Below the pieces are notes generated by a model. It ran no database searches and was not told the origin of the DNA. It saw nothing but the letters and a program-made list of their open reading frames with translations. From Sulfurovum sp. (GTDB lineage Bacteria > Campylobacterota > Campylobacteria > Campylobacterales > Sulfurovaceae), in NCBI GenBank assembly GCA_024637255.1, contig JAGXFO010000020.1, positions 9,070 through 73,069 on the forward strand: a DNA stretch of 64,000 nucleotides. Reading direction: 5' to 3'. The translations under genes and the position numbers were made by a program. Positions 45,338 to 53,527 of the stretch are shown here, piece after piece (the stretch's first letter is position 1; the number at the start of each line of letters is the position of its first letter).

Positions 45338-45862
45338 ATGGACAGCATATGCATACAGTATTACAAAAGTCCAGCAGGTGAACTTATCTTGGGTAGCTAT
45401 GAGGACAAACTCTGTTTGGCGGACTGGAGATATAGAAAAAGTCGAACCGCTATAGACAACAGGTTGCAAAAAGGGCTTAGGGCAACTTATGTAGAAGCTG
45501 ATACTGAAGTATTAATATTAGCCAGAGAGCAGCTAATGGAGTATTTTTGTGGTGATCGGCAAACATTTGACTTGCCTTTGTTGCCAGTAGGGACAGAGTT
45601 TCAAAAGTCAGTATGGAAGGGCTTACTCAAGATACCTTTTGGTCAAACAGTCTCTTACCTGGCCTTGGCAAAAACTATAGACAATGAAAAAGCAGTAAGA
45701 GCTGTAGCAGCAGCTGTGGGAGCTAATGCACTTTCGCTTTTTATTCCCTGTCATCGTATCATTGGGTCTGATAGTTCTTTGACTGGCTATGCAGGTGGCC
45801 TTGAGGCGAAGCAAAAGTTTTTAGATTTAGAATTGGCGAATTATAAGTTAAAAAAGACATGA
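45338..45862 (+). CDS. ogt: Methylated-DNA--protein-cysteine methyltransferase
   Basis: Suicide repair protein that takes methyl groups from O6-methylguanine. The acceptor Cys is in FIPCHRIIGS, and the DNA-binding helix segment is AVRAVAAAVGAN. About 174 residues, of the Ogt type without the Ada regulatory domain. The second ATG (45338) has GGAG six bases before it, better than the first at 45335. The globin operator begins at the end of this gene's stop codon. Confidence 0.93.
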   Translation: MDSICIQYYKSPAGELILGSYEDKLCLADWRYRKSRTAIDNRLQKGLRATYVEADTEVLILAREQLMEYFCGDRQTFDLPLLPVGTEFQKSVWKGLLKIPFGQTVSYLALAKTIDNEKAVRAVAAAVGANALSLFIPCHRIIGSDSSLTGYAGGLEAKQKFLDLELANYKLKKT

Positions 45863-45877
45863 TTGACAATTGTCAAT
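45862..45877. promoter_or_regulatory. Crp/Fnr-type operator upstream of the globin gene
   Basis: A perfect 16-base palindrome ATTGACAATTGTCAAT, with TTGAC-N4-GTCAA, the half-site form read by Fnr-type regulators. A -10-like TATATT lies at 45899-45904, so the expected transcript start is near 45911, and the palindrome is then centred at about -41.5. This is the classic position for class II activation. Campylobacter NssR binds a similar TTAAC-N4-GTTAA site before cgb. Confidence 0.65.
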
Positions 45878-45932
45878 TTAATTTTGTGGTTTCTTCGCTA
45901 TATTCTACTATCTAAACATTAAAGGATATACG

Positions 45933-46355
45933 ATGAACGATGAAACAAAAGCAATCATAAAAGCAACAGCACCAGTATTAAAGCAGCACGGAGAGGCAAT
46001 CACTACGGCTATGTACAAGGTCTTATTTGAAAAATATCCGCAGACACAGGAATTATTTAAACATGCTTCACCTGACCAGCACAAAAAATTGGCTAATGCA
46101 GTGTATGCATATGCAGCAAACATAGATCATTTAGAAAATCTTGCTAAAGGCATAGAGCAAATAGCAACAGTGCATGTAAAAACAAACATTTTACCCGAAC
46201 ACTACCCGATGGTCGGAGATGCTCTTTTGCAAGCCATAAAATCTGTACTTGGTGATGCTGCGACAGATGAGATAATGGCAGCATGGGAAGAGGCGTACGG
46301 CTTTTTAGCAAATGTGTTGATGGCTAGAGAAAAAGAACTCTACGCTGCCTTGTAG
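45933..46355 (+). CDS. Single-domain bacterial globin (Cgb/Vgb-like)
   Basis: A 140-residue myoglobin-fold haem protein, like Campylobacter Cgb and Vitreoscilla Vgb. The proximal His is about residue 81 (ATVHVKTNILPEHYPMVG). The B10 Tyr is at 28 (AMYKVLFEKYP), and a Gln near 49 (SPDQHKKLANAV) is the probable E7 residue. Tyr-B10 and Gln-E7 suit NO dioxygenation. It would detoxify nitric oxide in the cytoplasm. A Crp/Fnr palindrome precedes it and a Crp/Fnr regulator gene follows it. AAGGAT is seven bases before the ATG. Confidence 0.92.
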   Translation: MNDETKAIIKATAPVLKQHGEAITTAMYKVLFEKYPQTQELFKHASPDQHKKLANAVYAYAANIDHLENLAKGIEQIATVHVKTNILPEHYPMVGDALLQAIKSVLGDAATDEIMAAWEEAYGFLANVLMAREKELYAAL

Positions 46356-46393
46356 GCATAAGCCAAACTCATTATTTTATAAAGAACTAATGC

Positions 46394-46399
46394 TATAAT
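46394..46399 (+). promoter_or_regulatory. -10 box giving a leaderless Crp/Fnr transcript
   Basis: A perfect TATAAT whose last base is seven bases before the A of the regulator's ATG at 46406. The predicted start of transcription is therefore at the start codon itself. No Shine-Dalgarno sequence is present upstream, in line with a leaderless message. Confidence 0.55.
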
Positions 46400-46405
46400 A
46401 GTGCC

Positions 46406-47035
46406 ATGATGAATGCACCTATGAAGCAAATATTAAAAGATGTGAGTATGTTTGCCTCTTTAGAAGAAGATGAACTCACAGCCCTAGCGAAAATTTCACA
46501 AATATATGACTACAAAGAGGGCGAAACCCTCTTTGTAGTAGGCGATATAAGTTCTGTGTTAATGCTCCTGGTTGAGGGAATTGCGAGTGTATTTAAGCAC
46601 GACGATAAAGGCAATGAAATTGTTATAAGCTATTTCAAACGCTATGAGCTTTTAGCAGAGGCTGCTACGCTAAGACATACACCCTTGCCATCCTCTGCAA
46701 GATTTCAAACAGAGGGAAAACTCATTAAGATAGACTTAGAGGAATTTGAAAAACTCTTCATGATGCACCCTGGTATTTCTTATGCCATCTTACAGTCTCT
46801 GCTCAACAAAATTGAGCTGTTACAGCAAAATATACATTTCAATATAGCTAAAAAGTCTATAGATAAAATACTCCATTTTTACAGAACAAACCCAAGACTA
46901 AGTTTAGATCTCAAACAATATGAAATTGCCTCGGTACTTGGCATGACGCCTGAAACTTTTTCTCGTAATCTTCGTAAGCTTGTAAAAGAAAAGAAGCTCA
47001 CAAAGGTGAGCACAGGATACAAGATAGTTTCGTAG
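46406..47035 (+). CDS. Crp/Fnr-family regulator (NssR-like)
   Basis: A 209-residue transcription factor. The N-terminal cyclic-nucleotide-binding-fold domain spans about residues 12-130 (YKEGETLFVVGDISSVLMLL). The C-terminal winged helix has the recognition helix TPETFSRNLRKLVKEKK, with Glu183, Ser186 and Arg187 in the E-xx-SR pattern that Fnr uses to read TTGA half-sites. There is no N-terminal Cys cluster, so it is not an Fe-S Fnr and may sense NO through another route, like Campylobacter NssR. Its position after the globin gene and the TTGAC palindrome before it suggest that it controls the globin. Confidence 0.87.
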   Translation: MMNAPMKQILKDVSMFASLEEDELTALAKISQIYDYKEGETLFVVGDISSVLMLLVEGIASVFKHDDKGNEIVISYFKRYELLAEAATLRHTPLPSSARFQTEGKLIKIDLEEFEKLFMMHPGISYAILQSLLNKIELLQQNIHFNIAKKSIDKILHFYRTNPRLSLDLKQYEIASVLGMTPETFSRNLRKLVKEKKLTKVSTGYKIVS

Positions 47036-47042
47036 TTTATAT

Positions 47043-47048
47043 TATAAT
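47043..47048 (+). promoter_or_regulatory. -10 box for the methyltransferase gene
   Basis: TATAAT eight bases after the Crp/Fnr stop. Transcription would begin near 47055, which limits the possible start codons of the next gene to positions after that. Confidence 0.5.
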
Positions 47049-47084
47049 AATTTATTCTACACCGATACCAAAAAAGGAACAATC

Positions 47085-47705
47085 ATAAAACAGGCACACA
47101 ACAAAGCATCAGCATGGTTTGATGAGCTTTACAAAGAACATAAAGATAGGCATGAGAACATCCCTTGGGCGAGATTGGCAGCCAATCCATTACTGGAGGT
47201 ATATATTAATGAAAGTACACCACATATAGGGAAAGCTTTGGTTATCGGCTGTGGTTTGGGAGATGACGCTGTGGCACTGGAGGCAGCAGGGTATGAAGTC
47301 ACGGCTATTGATGTATCTCAGGCTGCCTTGGATGTAGCCAGAGAGCGTTTTCCTGACTCAAAAGTAAGGTTTGAAAAACAGGATATTTTTGATATGCCTG
47401 AGAAATACCATGAATATTTTAATTTTGTTTTTGAAGCTTTGACCATACAGTCGTTACCTGTAGAATTTCGTGAGAAAATGATAAAAGCTGTAGTTGACAC
47501 CGTAGCACCACAAGGTCATTTACTCCTTGTGGCACATAAGAAAGAAGCAGACTTTAGCGGTCCGCCCTGGCCACTGGAAGCACATGAAGTAGATTTGTTT
47601 CAGACACATGGACTGACAGAGCTTTCGCATGAATTGCATACAGAAGAGTCTAAGATTTCTAGTACCAGATTTAGGATACTTTATACAAAGGGGACAAGAC
47701 TATGA
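47085..47705 (+). CDS. SAM-dependent methyltransferase, probable AUA start
   Basis: A class I SAM methyltransferase of the thiopurine/TehB type. The SAM motif is VIGCGLGDDAVALEAAGYEV, followed by AIDVSQAALDVARE and FNFVFEALTIQSL. The first conventional start in frame is a TTG at 47175, which would cut off AWFDELYKEHKDRHENIPWA, a segment with the look of the family N-terminus (WxxxY...PW). The frame stays open upstream, and AAGGA lies six bases before an ATA at 47085. The promoter at 47043 rules out a much earlier start. The likely size is 206 residues. It may methylate a small thiol, selenium or tellurium compound. It overlaps the next gene by four bases. Confidence 0.72.
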   Translation: MKQAHNKASAWFDELYKEHKDRHENIPWARLAANPLLEVYINESTPHIGKALVIGCGLGDDAVALEAAGYEVTAIDVSQAALDVARERFPDSKVRFEKQDIFDMPEKYHEYFNFVFEALTIQSLPVEFREKMIKAVVDTVAPQGHLLLVAHKKEADFSGPPWPLEAHEVDLFQTHGLTELSHELHTEESKISSTRFRILYTKGTRL

Positions 47706-48520
47706 GATTTTTTATATTTGCTTTATTCGCTTCGCTTAGTCTGCATGCACAAAGTTTCTATGTACTCTCAGGCGTAGACTCTTATGATCCTGTAGTTGCC
47801 AATATATCTACTAAAACACAAAAATACAGTGAAGACATTAAGTCGCTAATGCAGAGTATGTCCAAGGAGTTGGGAGTCAATACATCCGGGCATCCTTCTC
47901 GTGTGTTGGTATTTGTCATTAGCGATATCTCAGTAGGAGATACTGTGACACTGAAGGTGGATCTTCAGTTGGGTGAGTATGTATCAAGAAAGGGAAATAA
48001 GCAAGCGGTTTTTGCTCTGACCTATGAAGATACGAGGCTTATAGCCCCAGACTTCAAAGACGAAGAGGATGTGGATGACCAACTAGCCGATACAACTGAA
48101 GAGATGTTGGAAACTTTTAAACTTCAGTATCAGGAAGACAATAAAAAACTCTCCAAAGAACAAAAGAGCATCAGCCATGAGAATTTTGCAAAAGAGATGA
48201 ATTATCACACAGACTATAAAATTGCTCTTGCCAAAGCCAAAAAAGAGAAGAAATCACTCATGCTGTTTATGACGACTTCTTATTGCCCATGGTGCAGAAA
48301 GCTGGAAAACCGTATCTTGTCGCAAGCAGATATAGATGCAAGGATACAAGCAAAGTACATCCCTCTCATGCTCAATCTTGATAAAGATGCTTATCCGGAG
48401 CAGTTCGCCAAGACACGTTTTACGCCTATAATTTACATAGTGAACAGTCATGATGAGAAAATAGAGCATGAGTTTGCGGGCTATAATACTCGCGATGAAT
48501 TTTTACATCTTTTAAAGTAG
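47702..48520 (+). CDS. Exported thioredoxin-fold protein
   Basis: A 272-residue periplasmic protein. A signal peptide covers residues 1-16 (FFIFALFASLSLHA). Residues 17-150 form a domain I do not recognise, with regular strands (RVLVFVISDISVGDTVTLKV). The C-terminal 110 residues are a thioredoxin fold with the active site TSYCPWCRKLENRIL and the cis-Pro loop RFTPIIYIV. A CPWC site suggests a disulphide reductase or isomerase. It overlaps the methyltransferase stop by four bases and is cotranscribed with it. Confidence 0.8.
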   Translation: MRFFIFALFASLSLHAQSFYVLSGVDSYDPVVANISTKTQKYSEDIKSLMQSMSKELGVNTSGHPSRVLVFVISDISVGDTVTLKVDLQLGEYVSRKGNKQAVFALTYEDTRLIAPDFKDEEDVDDQLADTTEEMLETFKLQYQEDNKKLSKEQKSISHENFAKEMNYHTDYKIALAKAKKEKKSLMLFMTTSYCPWCRKLENRILSQADIDARIQAKYIPLMLNLDKDAYPEQFAKTRFTPIIYIVNSHDEKIEHEFAGYNTRDEFLHLLK

Positions 48521-48782
48521 ATAGCTGAATATTTTGATAAAATAAATTGATTGAGAGTATTGGAGAGAATTATGGGTCAAGACAATAGGCTTGTTCCCCA
48601 TACGTACAAATAATCAATAGCAATCCCACCTTTGCTCTTCAAAGAGCAAAGAATACAAGATAAAACAAGCTTATAAAATTATTTATTATAGGCTTCTTTG
48701 ATGATGGAAGTGATACCTGCGCAGGACTCGTTAATCCTAATTTTATATAATACAAGTAAAAATCCAAAACAAAAGAAGAAAA
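48521..48782 (+). other. Intergenic region before nhaA
   Basis: This 262-base gap holds a hairpin at 48630-48651 (arms CTTTGCTCTT and AAGAGCAAAG, 2-base turn, no T-run), which may end the thioredoxin transcript, and a TATAAT at 48746-48751, the likely -10 box of nhaA. A 13-codon frame starting at an ATG at 48571, with GGAG before it, could be a leader peptide or chance. No other gene is seen. Confidence 0.4.
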
Positions 48783-50108
48783 ATGAAAATATATGCACCA
48801 TGGGAAAGAAAATTTGAAAAAATAGCTACTCCTTTTGAACAGTTTTTGCACGCACAAACTACAACAGGTATTATTTTGATCTTTATGACAATGGTGGCAC
48901 TTATTCTTGCCAATACCCCATTGGCAGAAAATTACGCTCAATTTTTTCACACTAAAGTAGATTTTAGTATAGCTGATTGGAAACTTTCAAGCACTATACA
49001 CCACTGGATAAATGATGCCCTAATGGCCGTTTTCTTCTTTCTTATAGGGCTGGAAATTAAACGGGAAATCTCTGTAGGAGAGCTCTCCAGCATAAAGGTA
49101 GCCATACTTCCTATTTTGGCTGCCATTGGCGGTATGATAGTTCCTGCTCTCATCTATTCAAATATCAATGCAGGTACACAAGGAGCAGATGGATGGGGTA
49201 TTCCTATGGCTACGGATATTGCCTTTGCTATTAGTGCTTTGGTACTTTTGGGTAAACGTGTACCTCCCGCACTGGTTACTTTTTTGGTGGCACTGGCTAT
49301 TGTAGATGACTTGGGAGCAGTTGTTGTTATTGCCCTTTTTTACACAGAGCAAATACACATGGCTCCACTCGCTTTTGCAGGGGTCGCTTTTTTAGTAATG
49401 ATAGCTATGAACCGTTTTGGTATACATAAGGTTTTGCCTTATTTTGTAGTGGGTGTGGTTATGTGGTTCTTTATGTTCCAGTCTGGCGTGCATGCAACTA
49501 TAGCAGGTGTCATCGCGGCACTTTCCATTCCGTCTATTCCCAAAAGGGATCCCTTTAATCTAAGAGGAGAACTTCAAGTGTTGCTTGAGGAGTTCGATAC
49601 CCAGCCAATTAAAGAAAATTATATGATGAATGATAGGCAAAAGGTCATACTCACAGAGGTTAAAAAAAGAATTAGCAATGTTGAGACGCCTGCTGCAAGA
49701 TTGGAGCATGACTTGCATATTCCTGTTTCCATTATTATTATTCCGCTTTTTGCACTTGCGAATGCAGGAATAGCTATAGATTTTTCTTCTATTGGTGAAA
49801 CTATTACGCAACCTGTTTCTGTGGGAATTATGGCTGGTCTTGTATTGGGAAAAGTACTGGGTATCTTTGGTGTAGCATGGTTGGCAATTAAATTTAAAAT
49901 TGCATCGCTCCCACACGGTAGCAGTATGAACCAAATTTTTGGTGTGGCGTTTTTAGGAGGCATTGGGTTTACTATGTCTATTTTTGTAGCAGATTTGGCA
50001 TTTAAGAGCAGTCCTGAGCTTGTTTTTCAGGCCAAAGTAGGTATTTTGGCCGCTTCATTATTTGCAGGTTTGTTTGGCTATGTATGGCTTAGATTTGTAG
50101 CAAAATAG
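48783..50108 (+). CDS. nhaA: Na+/H+ antiporter NhaA
   Basis: Inner-membrane electrogenic Na+(Li+)/H+ antiporter of 441 residues with about twelve helices. The ion-binding Asp pair is in LAIVDDLGAVVVIALFY. GIPMATDIAFAISALVLLG and GIGFTMSIFVADLAF are family hallmarks. A loop of about 70 residues near 255-325 is longer than in E. coli NhaA, as in other Campylobacterota. It supports salt and pH tolerance, in keeping with a marine organism. Confidence 0.96.
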   Translation: MKIYAPWERKFEKIATPFEQFLHAQTTTGIILIFMTMVALILANTPLAENYAQFFHTKVDFSIADWKLSSTIHHWINDALMAVFFFLIGLEIKREISVGELSSIKVAILPILAAIGGMIVPALIYSNINAGTQGADGWGIPMATDIAFAISALVLLGKRVPPALVTFLVALAIVDDLGAVVVIALFYTEQIHMAPLAFAGVAFLVMIAMNRFGIHKVLPYFVVGVVMWFFMFQSGVHATIAGVIAALSIPSIPKRDPFNLRGELQVLLEEFDTQPIKENYMMNDRQKVILTEVKKRISNVETPAARLEHDLHIPVSIIIIPLFALANAGIAIDFSSIGETITQPVSVGIMAGLVLGKVLGIFGVAWLAIKFKIASLPHGSSMNQIFGVAFLGGIGFTMSIFVADLAFKSSPELVFQAKVGILAASLFAGLFGYVWLRFVAK

Positions 50109-50117
50109 AGCTAATCT

Positions 50118-52607
50118 TTACATATTCTTCTTGGTTTTACTTGTGGCCTGAGCAGTGAATGGATCATCAGGCCAGTAGTGTTTCTTATATTTCCCCCGCA
50201 ACTCTTTTTTGACTTCACTGTAAGTGTTTGTCCAAAAACTCTCTAAGTCTCTGGTCACCTGCATGGGGCGTGAGGCTGGACTGAGCAGGTGGATCATGAG
50301 TTTTACTTTACCTCCCAGTACACTGGGGGTACTTTTTGTACCGAACATCTCCTGCAGCCGTACGGCTAAAATGGGCTGTTGGGGGTTAGAATAGTCTATG
50401 GCTATGTGTGAACCACTTGCTACTTTTAATTTAGCAGGTGCCAGAGCATTGAGTGTTTGTATCTTTTCAAATGACATTTGCCCTAAAAGAATGTTATGTA
50501 AATCTAAGTTTTGACAGGCTCTAAGTGTACTTACACCTGTCAAATAAGGGGCCAGCCACTCGTCCATATTTTTTAAAAGATAGACATCTGAAAAGTCCGG
50601 AAATTCCATTTGCTCTTGTCTGACAAAGTTTACTCTGTCTCTTAAGGCTTGTGCTTCTTTACTCCAGTTTAAAACATTAATTCCCAACTCTTCCAGCGCC
50701 GCTATCAGCACTTGGGTGACTTCTTCGTTTGAAGCATTTATTATCTGTGTTTCTCTTAAGCGTAAGGCTCCCAGGCTTGTGACTCTTCGCACTTCAACTC
50801 TTTGCTGAGTGTCGTTCCAGTCTACTTCATCATACTGTTGTATCTGGTCGCTTAGATGTTCTTCTATTTGTCCCTGAGTGAGCTCTATAGCTCTATGAAT
50901 TGTTGCATCTTTTGTGCGGGCATCCAAATCAGAGATGACCAAAAAACGTGAGTGAAAAAGTTCGTCTGAGTGATGCAATGAGGCTCCTTTGCCATTGGAG
51001 AGCAGATAGATATTTTTATTTTCATAACGCTGTTTGGCTATGCGGTCAGGGTAGGCAAAGGCTAAAAGTACAGCAAGCATCTCTGTGTTTATCTTAGGCT
51101 TGTGTACCTTTTCTATGCGTTTGGCATTTTCGAGCAGATAATAGCACTGCTTCAGGTTAACATATTGTGGGTTTATGCTTACATTTTGAGCTACATCGTG
51201 TAAGATACTGACACGTTCACGTATGTCTGATGAACCGAAACTCTTATGGTATATCTCTTTTTCAGTGACTACGGCGGCCAATAACGAAGCTTCATAAGAG
51301 AGGTCTAGTTCTTTAGCTTTAAGCATCATATGTGCCAACCTTGGATGCAGAGCAAAACGGCTCATGGCATGACCGTGCGCTGTGATGCCTCCATGTTTAT
51401 CCAGTGCTCCGAGTTGTTGGAGAAGTTTTTTGGCATGAGCGATGGCAGAAGAGGGCGGCAGATCCATCCATGAAAGTGTCTCCACGGCATCGTTGCCCCA
51501 AAGTGCAAGTTCTAAAAGCATTTGACTAAGATCAGCACAGAGGATTTCGGGTATATCATGGTCTAAAAGCACCCTGGACTGATGCCAAAGATGGTAGGCT
51601 TTCCCTGCTGATAAACGCCCGGCACGCCCGGCGCGTTGGGTAGCTGAGTCTTGAGAGATAAATCTGGTCTCCAACTTGTTCATGCCAGAGAACGGGTTAA
51701 AAATAGAGACATTATGAAGCCCAGAATCTACTACTATCTTGATGCCTTCAATGGTTAAAGAGGTTTGTGCAATGTTAGTACTAAGGACGACCTTTCTGAA
51801 ACCTTTAGGTGGAGCTTTTATGGCTTTGTCCTGCGCTTCCTTGGAGAGGTTGCCGTAAAGTGTTGAAATATAAATGTCTTTAGGCTTGCTAGTGTATAAA
51901 TGTTTCTCGACAGCTTTTATCTCTTTTATTCCAGGTAAAAATACAAGGATGTTTCCCTCCTCTTCGCTGATGAGTTTGTGAAGCAGCCTATATACAAACA
52001 GCGGCAGCTCTTTTTTGGAAGGGATAACTGTTTGGACAGGTAAGTATCTGCGTTCTACAGGAAAAGAACGTCCTTCGCTTTGGATGATGGGCGCATTGTT
52101 TAGTAACTTGGAAATCGCGGAGGTGTTCAGTGTGGCAGACATGACAAGTATTTTCAAATCTTCCCGTAAAACAGTTTGTGATTCCAATGATAATGCCAAA
52201 GACAAATCTGCATGAAGTGAACGTTCATGAAACTCATCAAAAATGAGGAGTGCCACATCTTCCAAGGTGGGGTCATGTTGCAGTTTGCGTGTCAAGATAC
52301 CTTCTGTGACGATGAGTATCTGTGTCTCTTTGCTCTGTACGGACTCCATTTTGATCTGGTACCCTATACGCTGCCCAACCCTCTCTCCAAGCAACTCAGC
52401 CATACGTGCAGCAGAGGAACGCACTGCCAAGCGACGAGGTTCGAGCATGATGATTTTTTTGCCTCCAAGCCAAGGTTCATCTAATAGTGCCAAGGGAAGG
52501 GCAGTAGTTTTTCCTGCCCCGGGCGGTGCCTGGAGTACAAGCCTCTGGTTAGATAAAAGTTTCTCTTTGACTTCTGGTATGATTTTGGTTATGGGTAGGG
52601 ATTGCAT
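50118..52607 (-). CDS. hrpB: ATP-dependent helicase HrpB
   Basis: An 829-residue DEAH-type helicase. The Walker A motif is APPGAGKTTALPLALL and the Walker B is IFDEFHERSLHADL (DEFH). SATLNTS is motif III, and TNIAQTSLTIEGI with SATQRAGRAGRLSAGKAYHLW are motifs V and VI. The HrpB-specific C-terminus ends with HYWPDDPFTAQAT, as is typical of the family. Its RNA substrate is unknown. It converges on nhaA with 9 bases between stops. Confidence 0.95.
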   Translation of the reverse strand: MQSLPITKIIPEVKEKLLSNQRLVLQAPPGAGKTTALPLALLDEPWLGGKKIIMLEPRRLAVRSSAARMAELLGERVGQRIGYQIKMESVQSKETQILIVTEGILTRKLQHDPTLEDVALLIFDEFHERSLHADLSLALSLESQTVLREDLKILVMSATLNTSAISKLLNNAPIIQSEGRSFPVERRYLPVQTVIPSKKELPLFVYRLLHKLISEEEGNILVFLPGIKEIKAVEKHLYTSKPKDIYISTLYGNLSKEAQDKAIKAPPKGFRKVVLSTNIAQTSLTIEGIKIVVDSGLHNVSIFNPFSGMNKLETRFISQDSATQRAGRAGRLSAGKAYHLWHQSRVLLDHDIPEILCADLSQMLLELALWGNDAVETLSWMDLPPSSAIAHAKKLLQQLGALDKHGGITAHGHAMSRFALHPRLAHMMLKAKELDLSYEASLLAAVVTEKEIYHKSFGSSDIRERVSILHDVAQNVSINPQYVNLKQCYYLLENAKRIEKVHKPKINTEMLAVLLAFAYPDRIAKQRYENKNIYLLSNGKGASLHHSDELFHSRFLVISDLDARTKDATIHRAIELTQGQIEEHLSDQIQQYDEVDWNDTQQRVEVRRVTSLGALRLRETQIINASNEEVTQVLIAALEELGINVLNWSKEAQALRDRVNFVRQEQMEFPDFSDVYLLKNMDEWLAPYLTGVSTLRACQNLDLHNILLGQMSFEKIQTLNALAPAKLKVASGSHIAIDYSNPQQPILAVRLQEMFGTKSTPSVLGGKVKLMIHLLSPASRPMQVTRDLESFWTNTYSEVKKELRGKYKKHYWPDDPFTAQATSKTKKNM

Positions 52608-52644
52608 GTGAGATTATAGGAATTTTATATTAATAGACTTCTTG

Positions 52645-52650
52645 TATAAT
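52645..52650 (+). promoter_or_regulatory. -10 box for the ArsC/Spx-like gene
   Basis: TATAAT 28 bases before the ATG at 52679, in the 71-base divergent region with hrpB. TAGGTG precedes the ATG as a modest ribosome site. Confidence 0.5.
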
Positions 52651-52678
52651 CCTAAAAATTCAATATAGGTGAAATACT

Positions 52679-53017
52679 ATGACAATATACGGCATAAAAA
52701 CCTGCTCAACAGTAGGTAAAGCAATAAAATTCATGAAAAGTAAGGGCATCGACTTTGATTTTGTAGACTACAAAGTAGAGTCAGTAGACGAGAGTAAGAT
52801 ACGCGAGTGGTTAACCCAGCTTGATATCAATATACTTTTTAACAATAAAGGCACAAAATACAGAGACTTAAAACTCAAAGAACTTAACCTTGATGATGAA
52901 GGCAAAATAAAGTGGATGGCAAAAGAGAACTACTTGTTAAAACGTCCGGTCATTGAATATGGTGATGGCAAAGTGCTTGTGGCGTATGATGAAGACGTAT
53001 ACAAAAAGACATTTTAA
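52679..53017 (+). CDS. ArsC/Spx-family protein (YffB-like)
   Basis: A 112-residue thioredoxin-fold protein of the ArsC/Spx family. The N-terminus YGIKTCSTVGKAIKFM has a single Cys in the ArsC position. LLKRPVIEY is the conserved C-terminal segment. There is no CxxC motif as in Spx, and no arsenic genes are near, so YffB-like glutathione- or thiol-dependent reductase is the safer name. The GyrI-like gene follows after 11 bases. Confidence 0.82.
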   Translation: MTIYGIKTCSTVGKAIKFMKSKGIDFDFVDYKVESVDESKIREWLTQLDINILFNNKGTKYRDLKLKELNLDDEGKIKWMAKENYLLKRPVIEYGDGKVLVAYDEDVYKKTF

Positions 53018-53028
53018 AAAGATAATCC

Positions 53029-53472
53029 ATGCCAAATATACAAAAAGTAGATATCCGTACTAAGACCATCATAGGGATTAAAGCCAGAATCAATAATGTC
53101 GGTGATATAAACCCAGATACACAAAAAATAGCTGCCCTGTGGAGTAAGTTTGGGGGAGAGGTTTCTCCCCCGTTTCCACACTATGGCGTGTACCACAACT
53201 ACGATACTGACTTTGGAGATGAGTATGATCTTTTGGTAGGTATTGAAGCGGAGGCCAATGGGCAATTTGATTCAGTTGCCATTCAAGGAGACAGATACCT
53301 CAAATTCTCAGCCAAAGGCGAATTGCATCAAGCCGCGATGCAATGCTGGGAACAAATATGGGCATACTTTCAGGACCCTAGCATAGATGAGAGACGAGCG
53401 TATGAGACAGACTTTGAACTCTACAGGTCTGAGAATGAGGTAGAGATTTACATAGGGGTGCATTACTTTTAG
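53029..53472 (+). CDS. GyrI-like/AraC effector-binding domain protein
   Basis: A 147-residue stand-alone effector-binding (SOUL/GyrI-like) domain. IAALWSKFGG, HYGVYHNYDTDFGDEYDLLV and FELYRSENEVEIYIGV match the family. It has no DNA-binding domain. Such proteins bind small hydrophobic molecules; E. coli GyrI inhibits DNA gyrase and some relatives are hydrolases. The function here is unknown. It is probably cotranscribed with the ArsC/Spx-like gene. Confidence 0.78.
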   Translation: MPNIQKVDIRTKTIIGIKARINNVGDINPDTQKIAALWSKFGGEVSPPFPHYGVYHNYDTDFGDEYDLLVGIEAEANGQFDSVAIQGDRYLKFSAKGELHQAAMQCWEQIWAYFQDPSIDERRAYETDFELYRSENEVEIYIGVHYF

Positions 53473-53527
53473 AAGATTGAAAATCTCATGTGTGTCTTCC
53501 CGCCCAAAAGAGCAGGAAGAGAGAAAT

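Noticed and set aside
48571..48612. A 13-codon frame as an nhaA leader peptide
   Set aside because: It has a fair ribosome site but no run of regulatory codons and no alternative hairpins that would fit attenuation.
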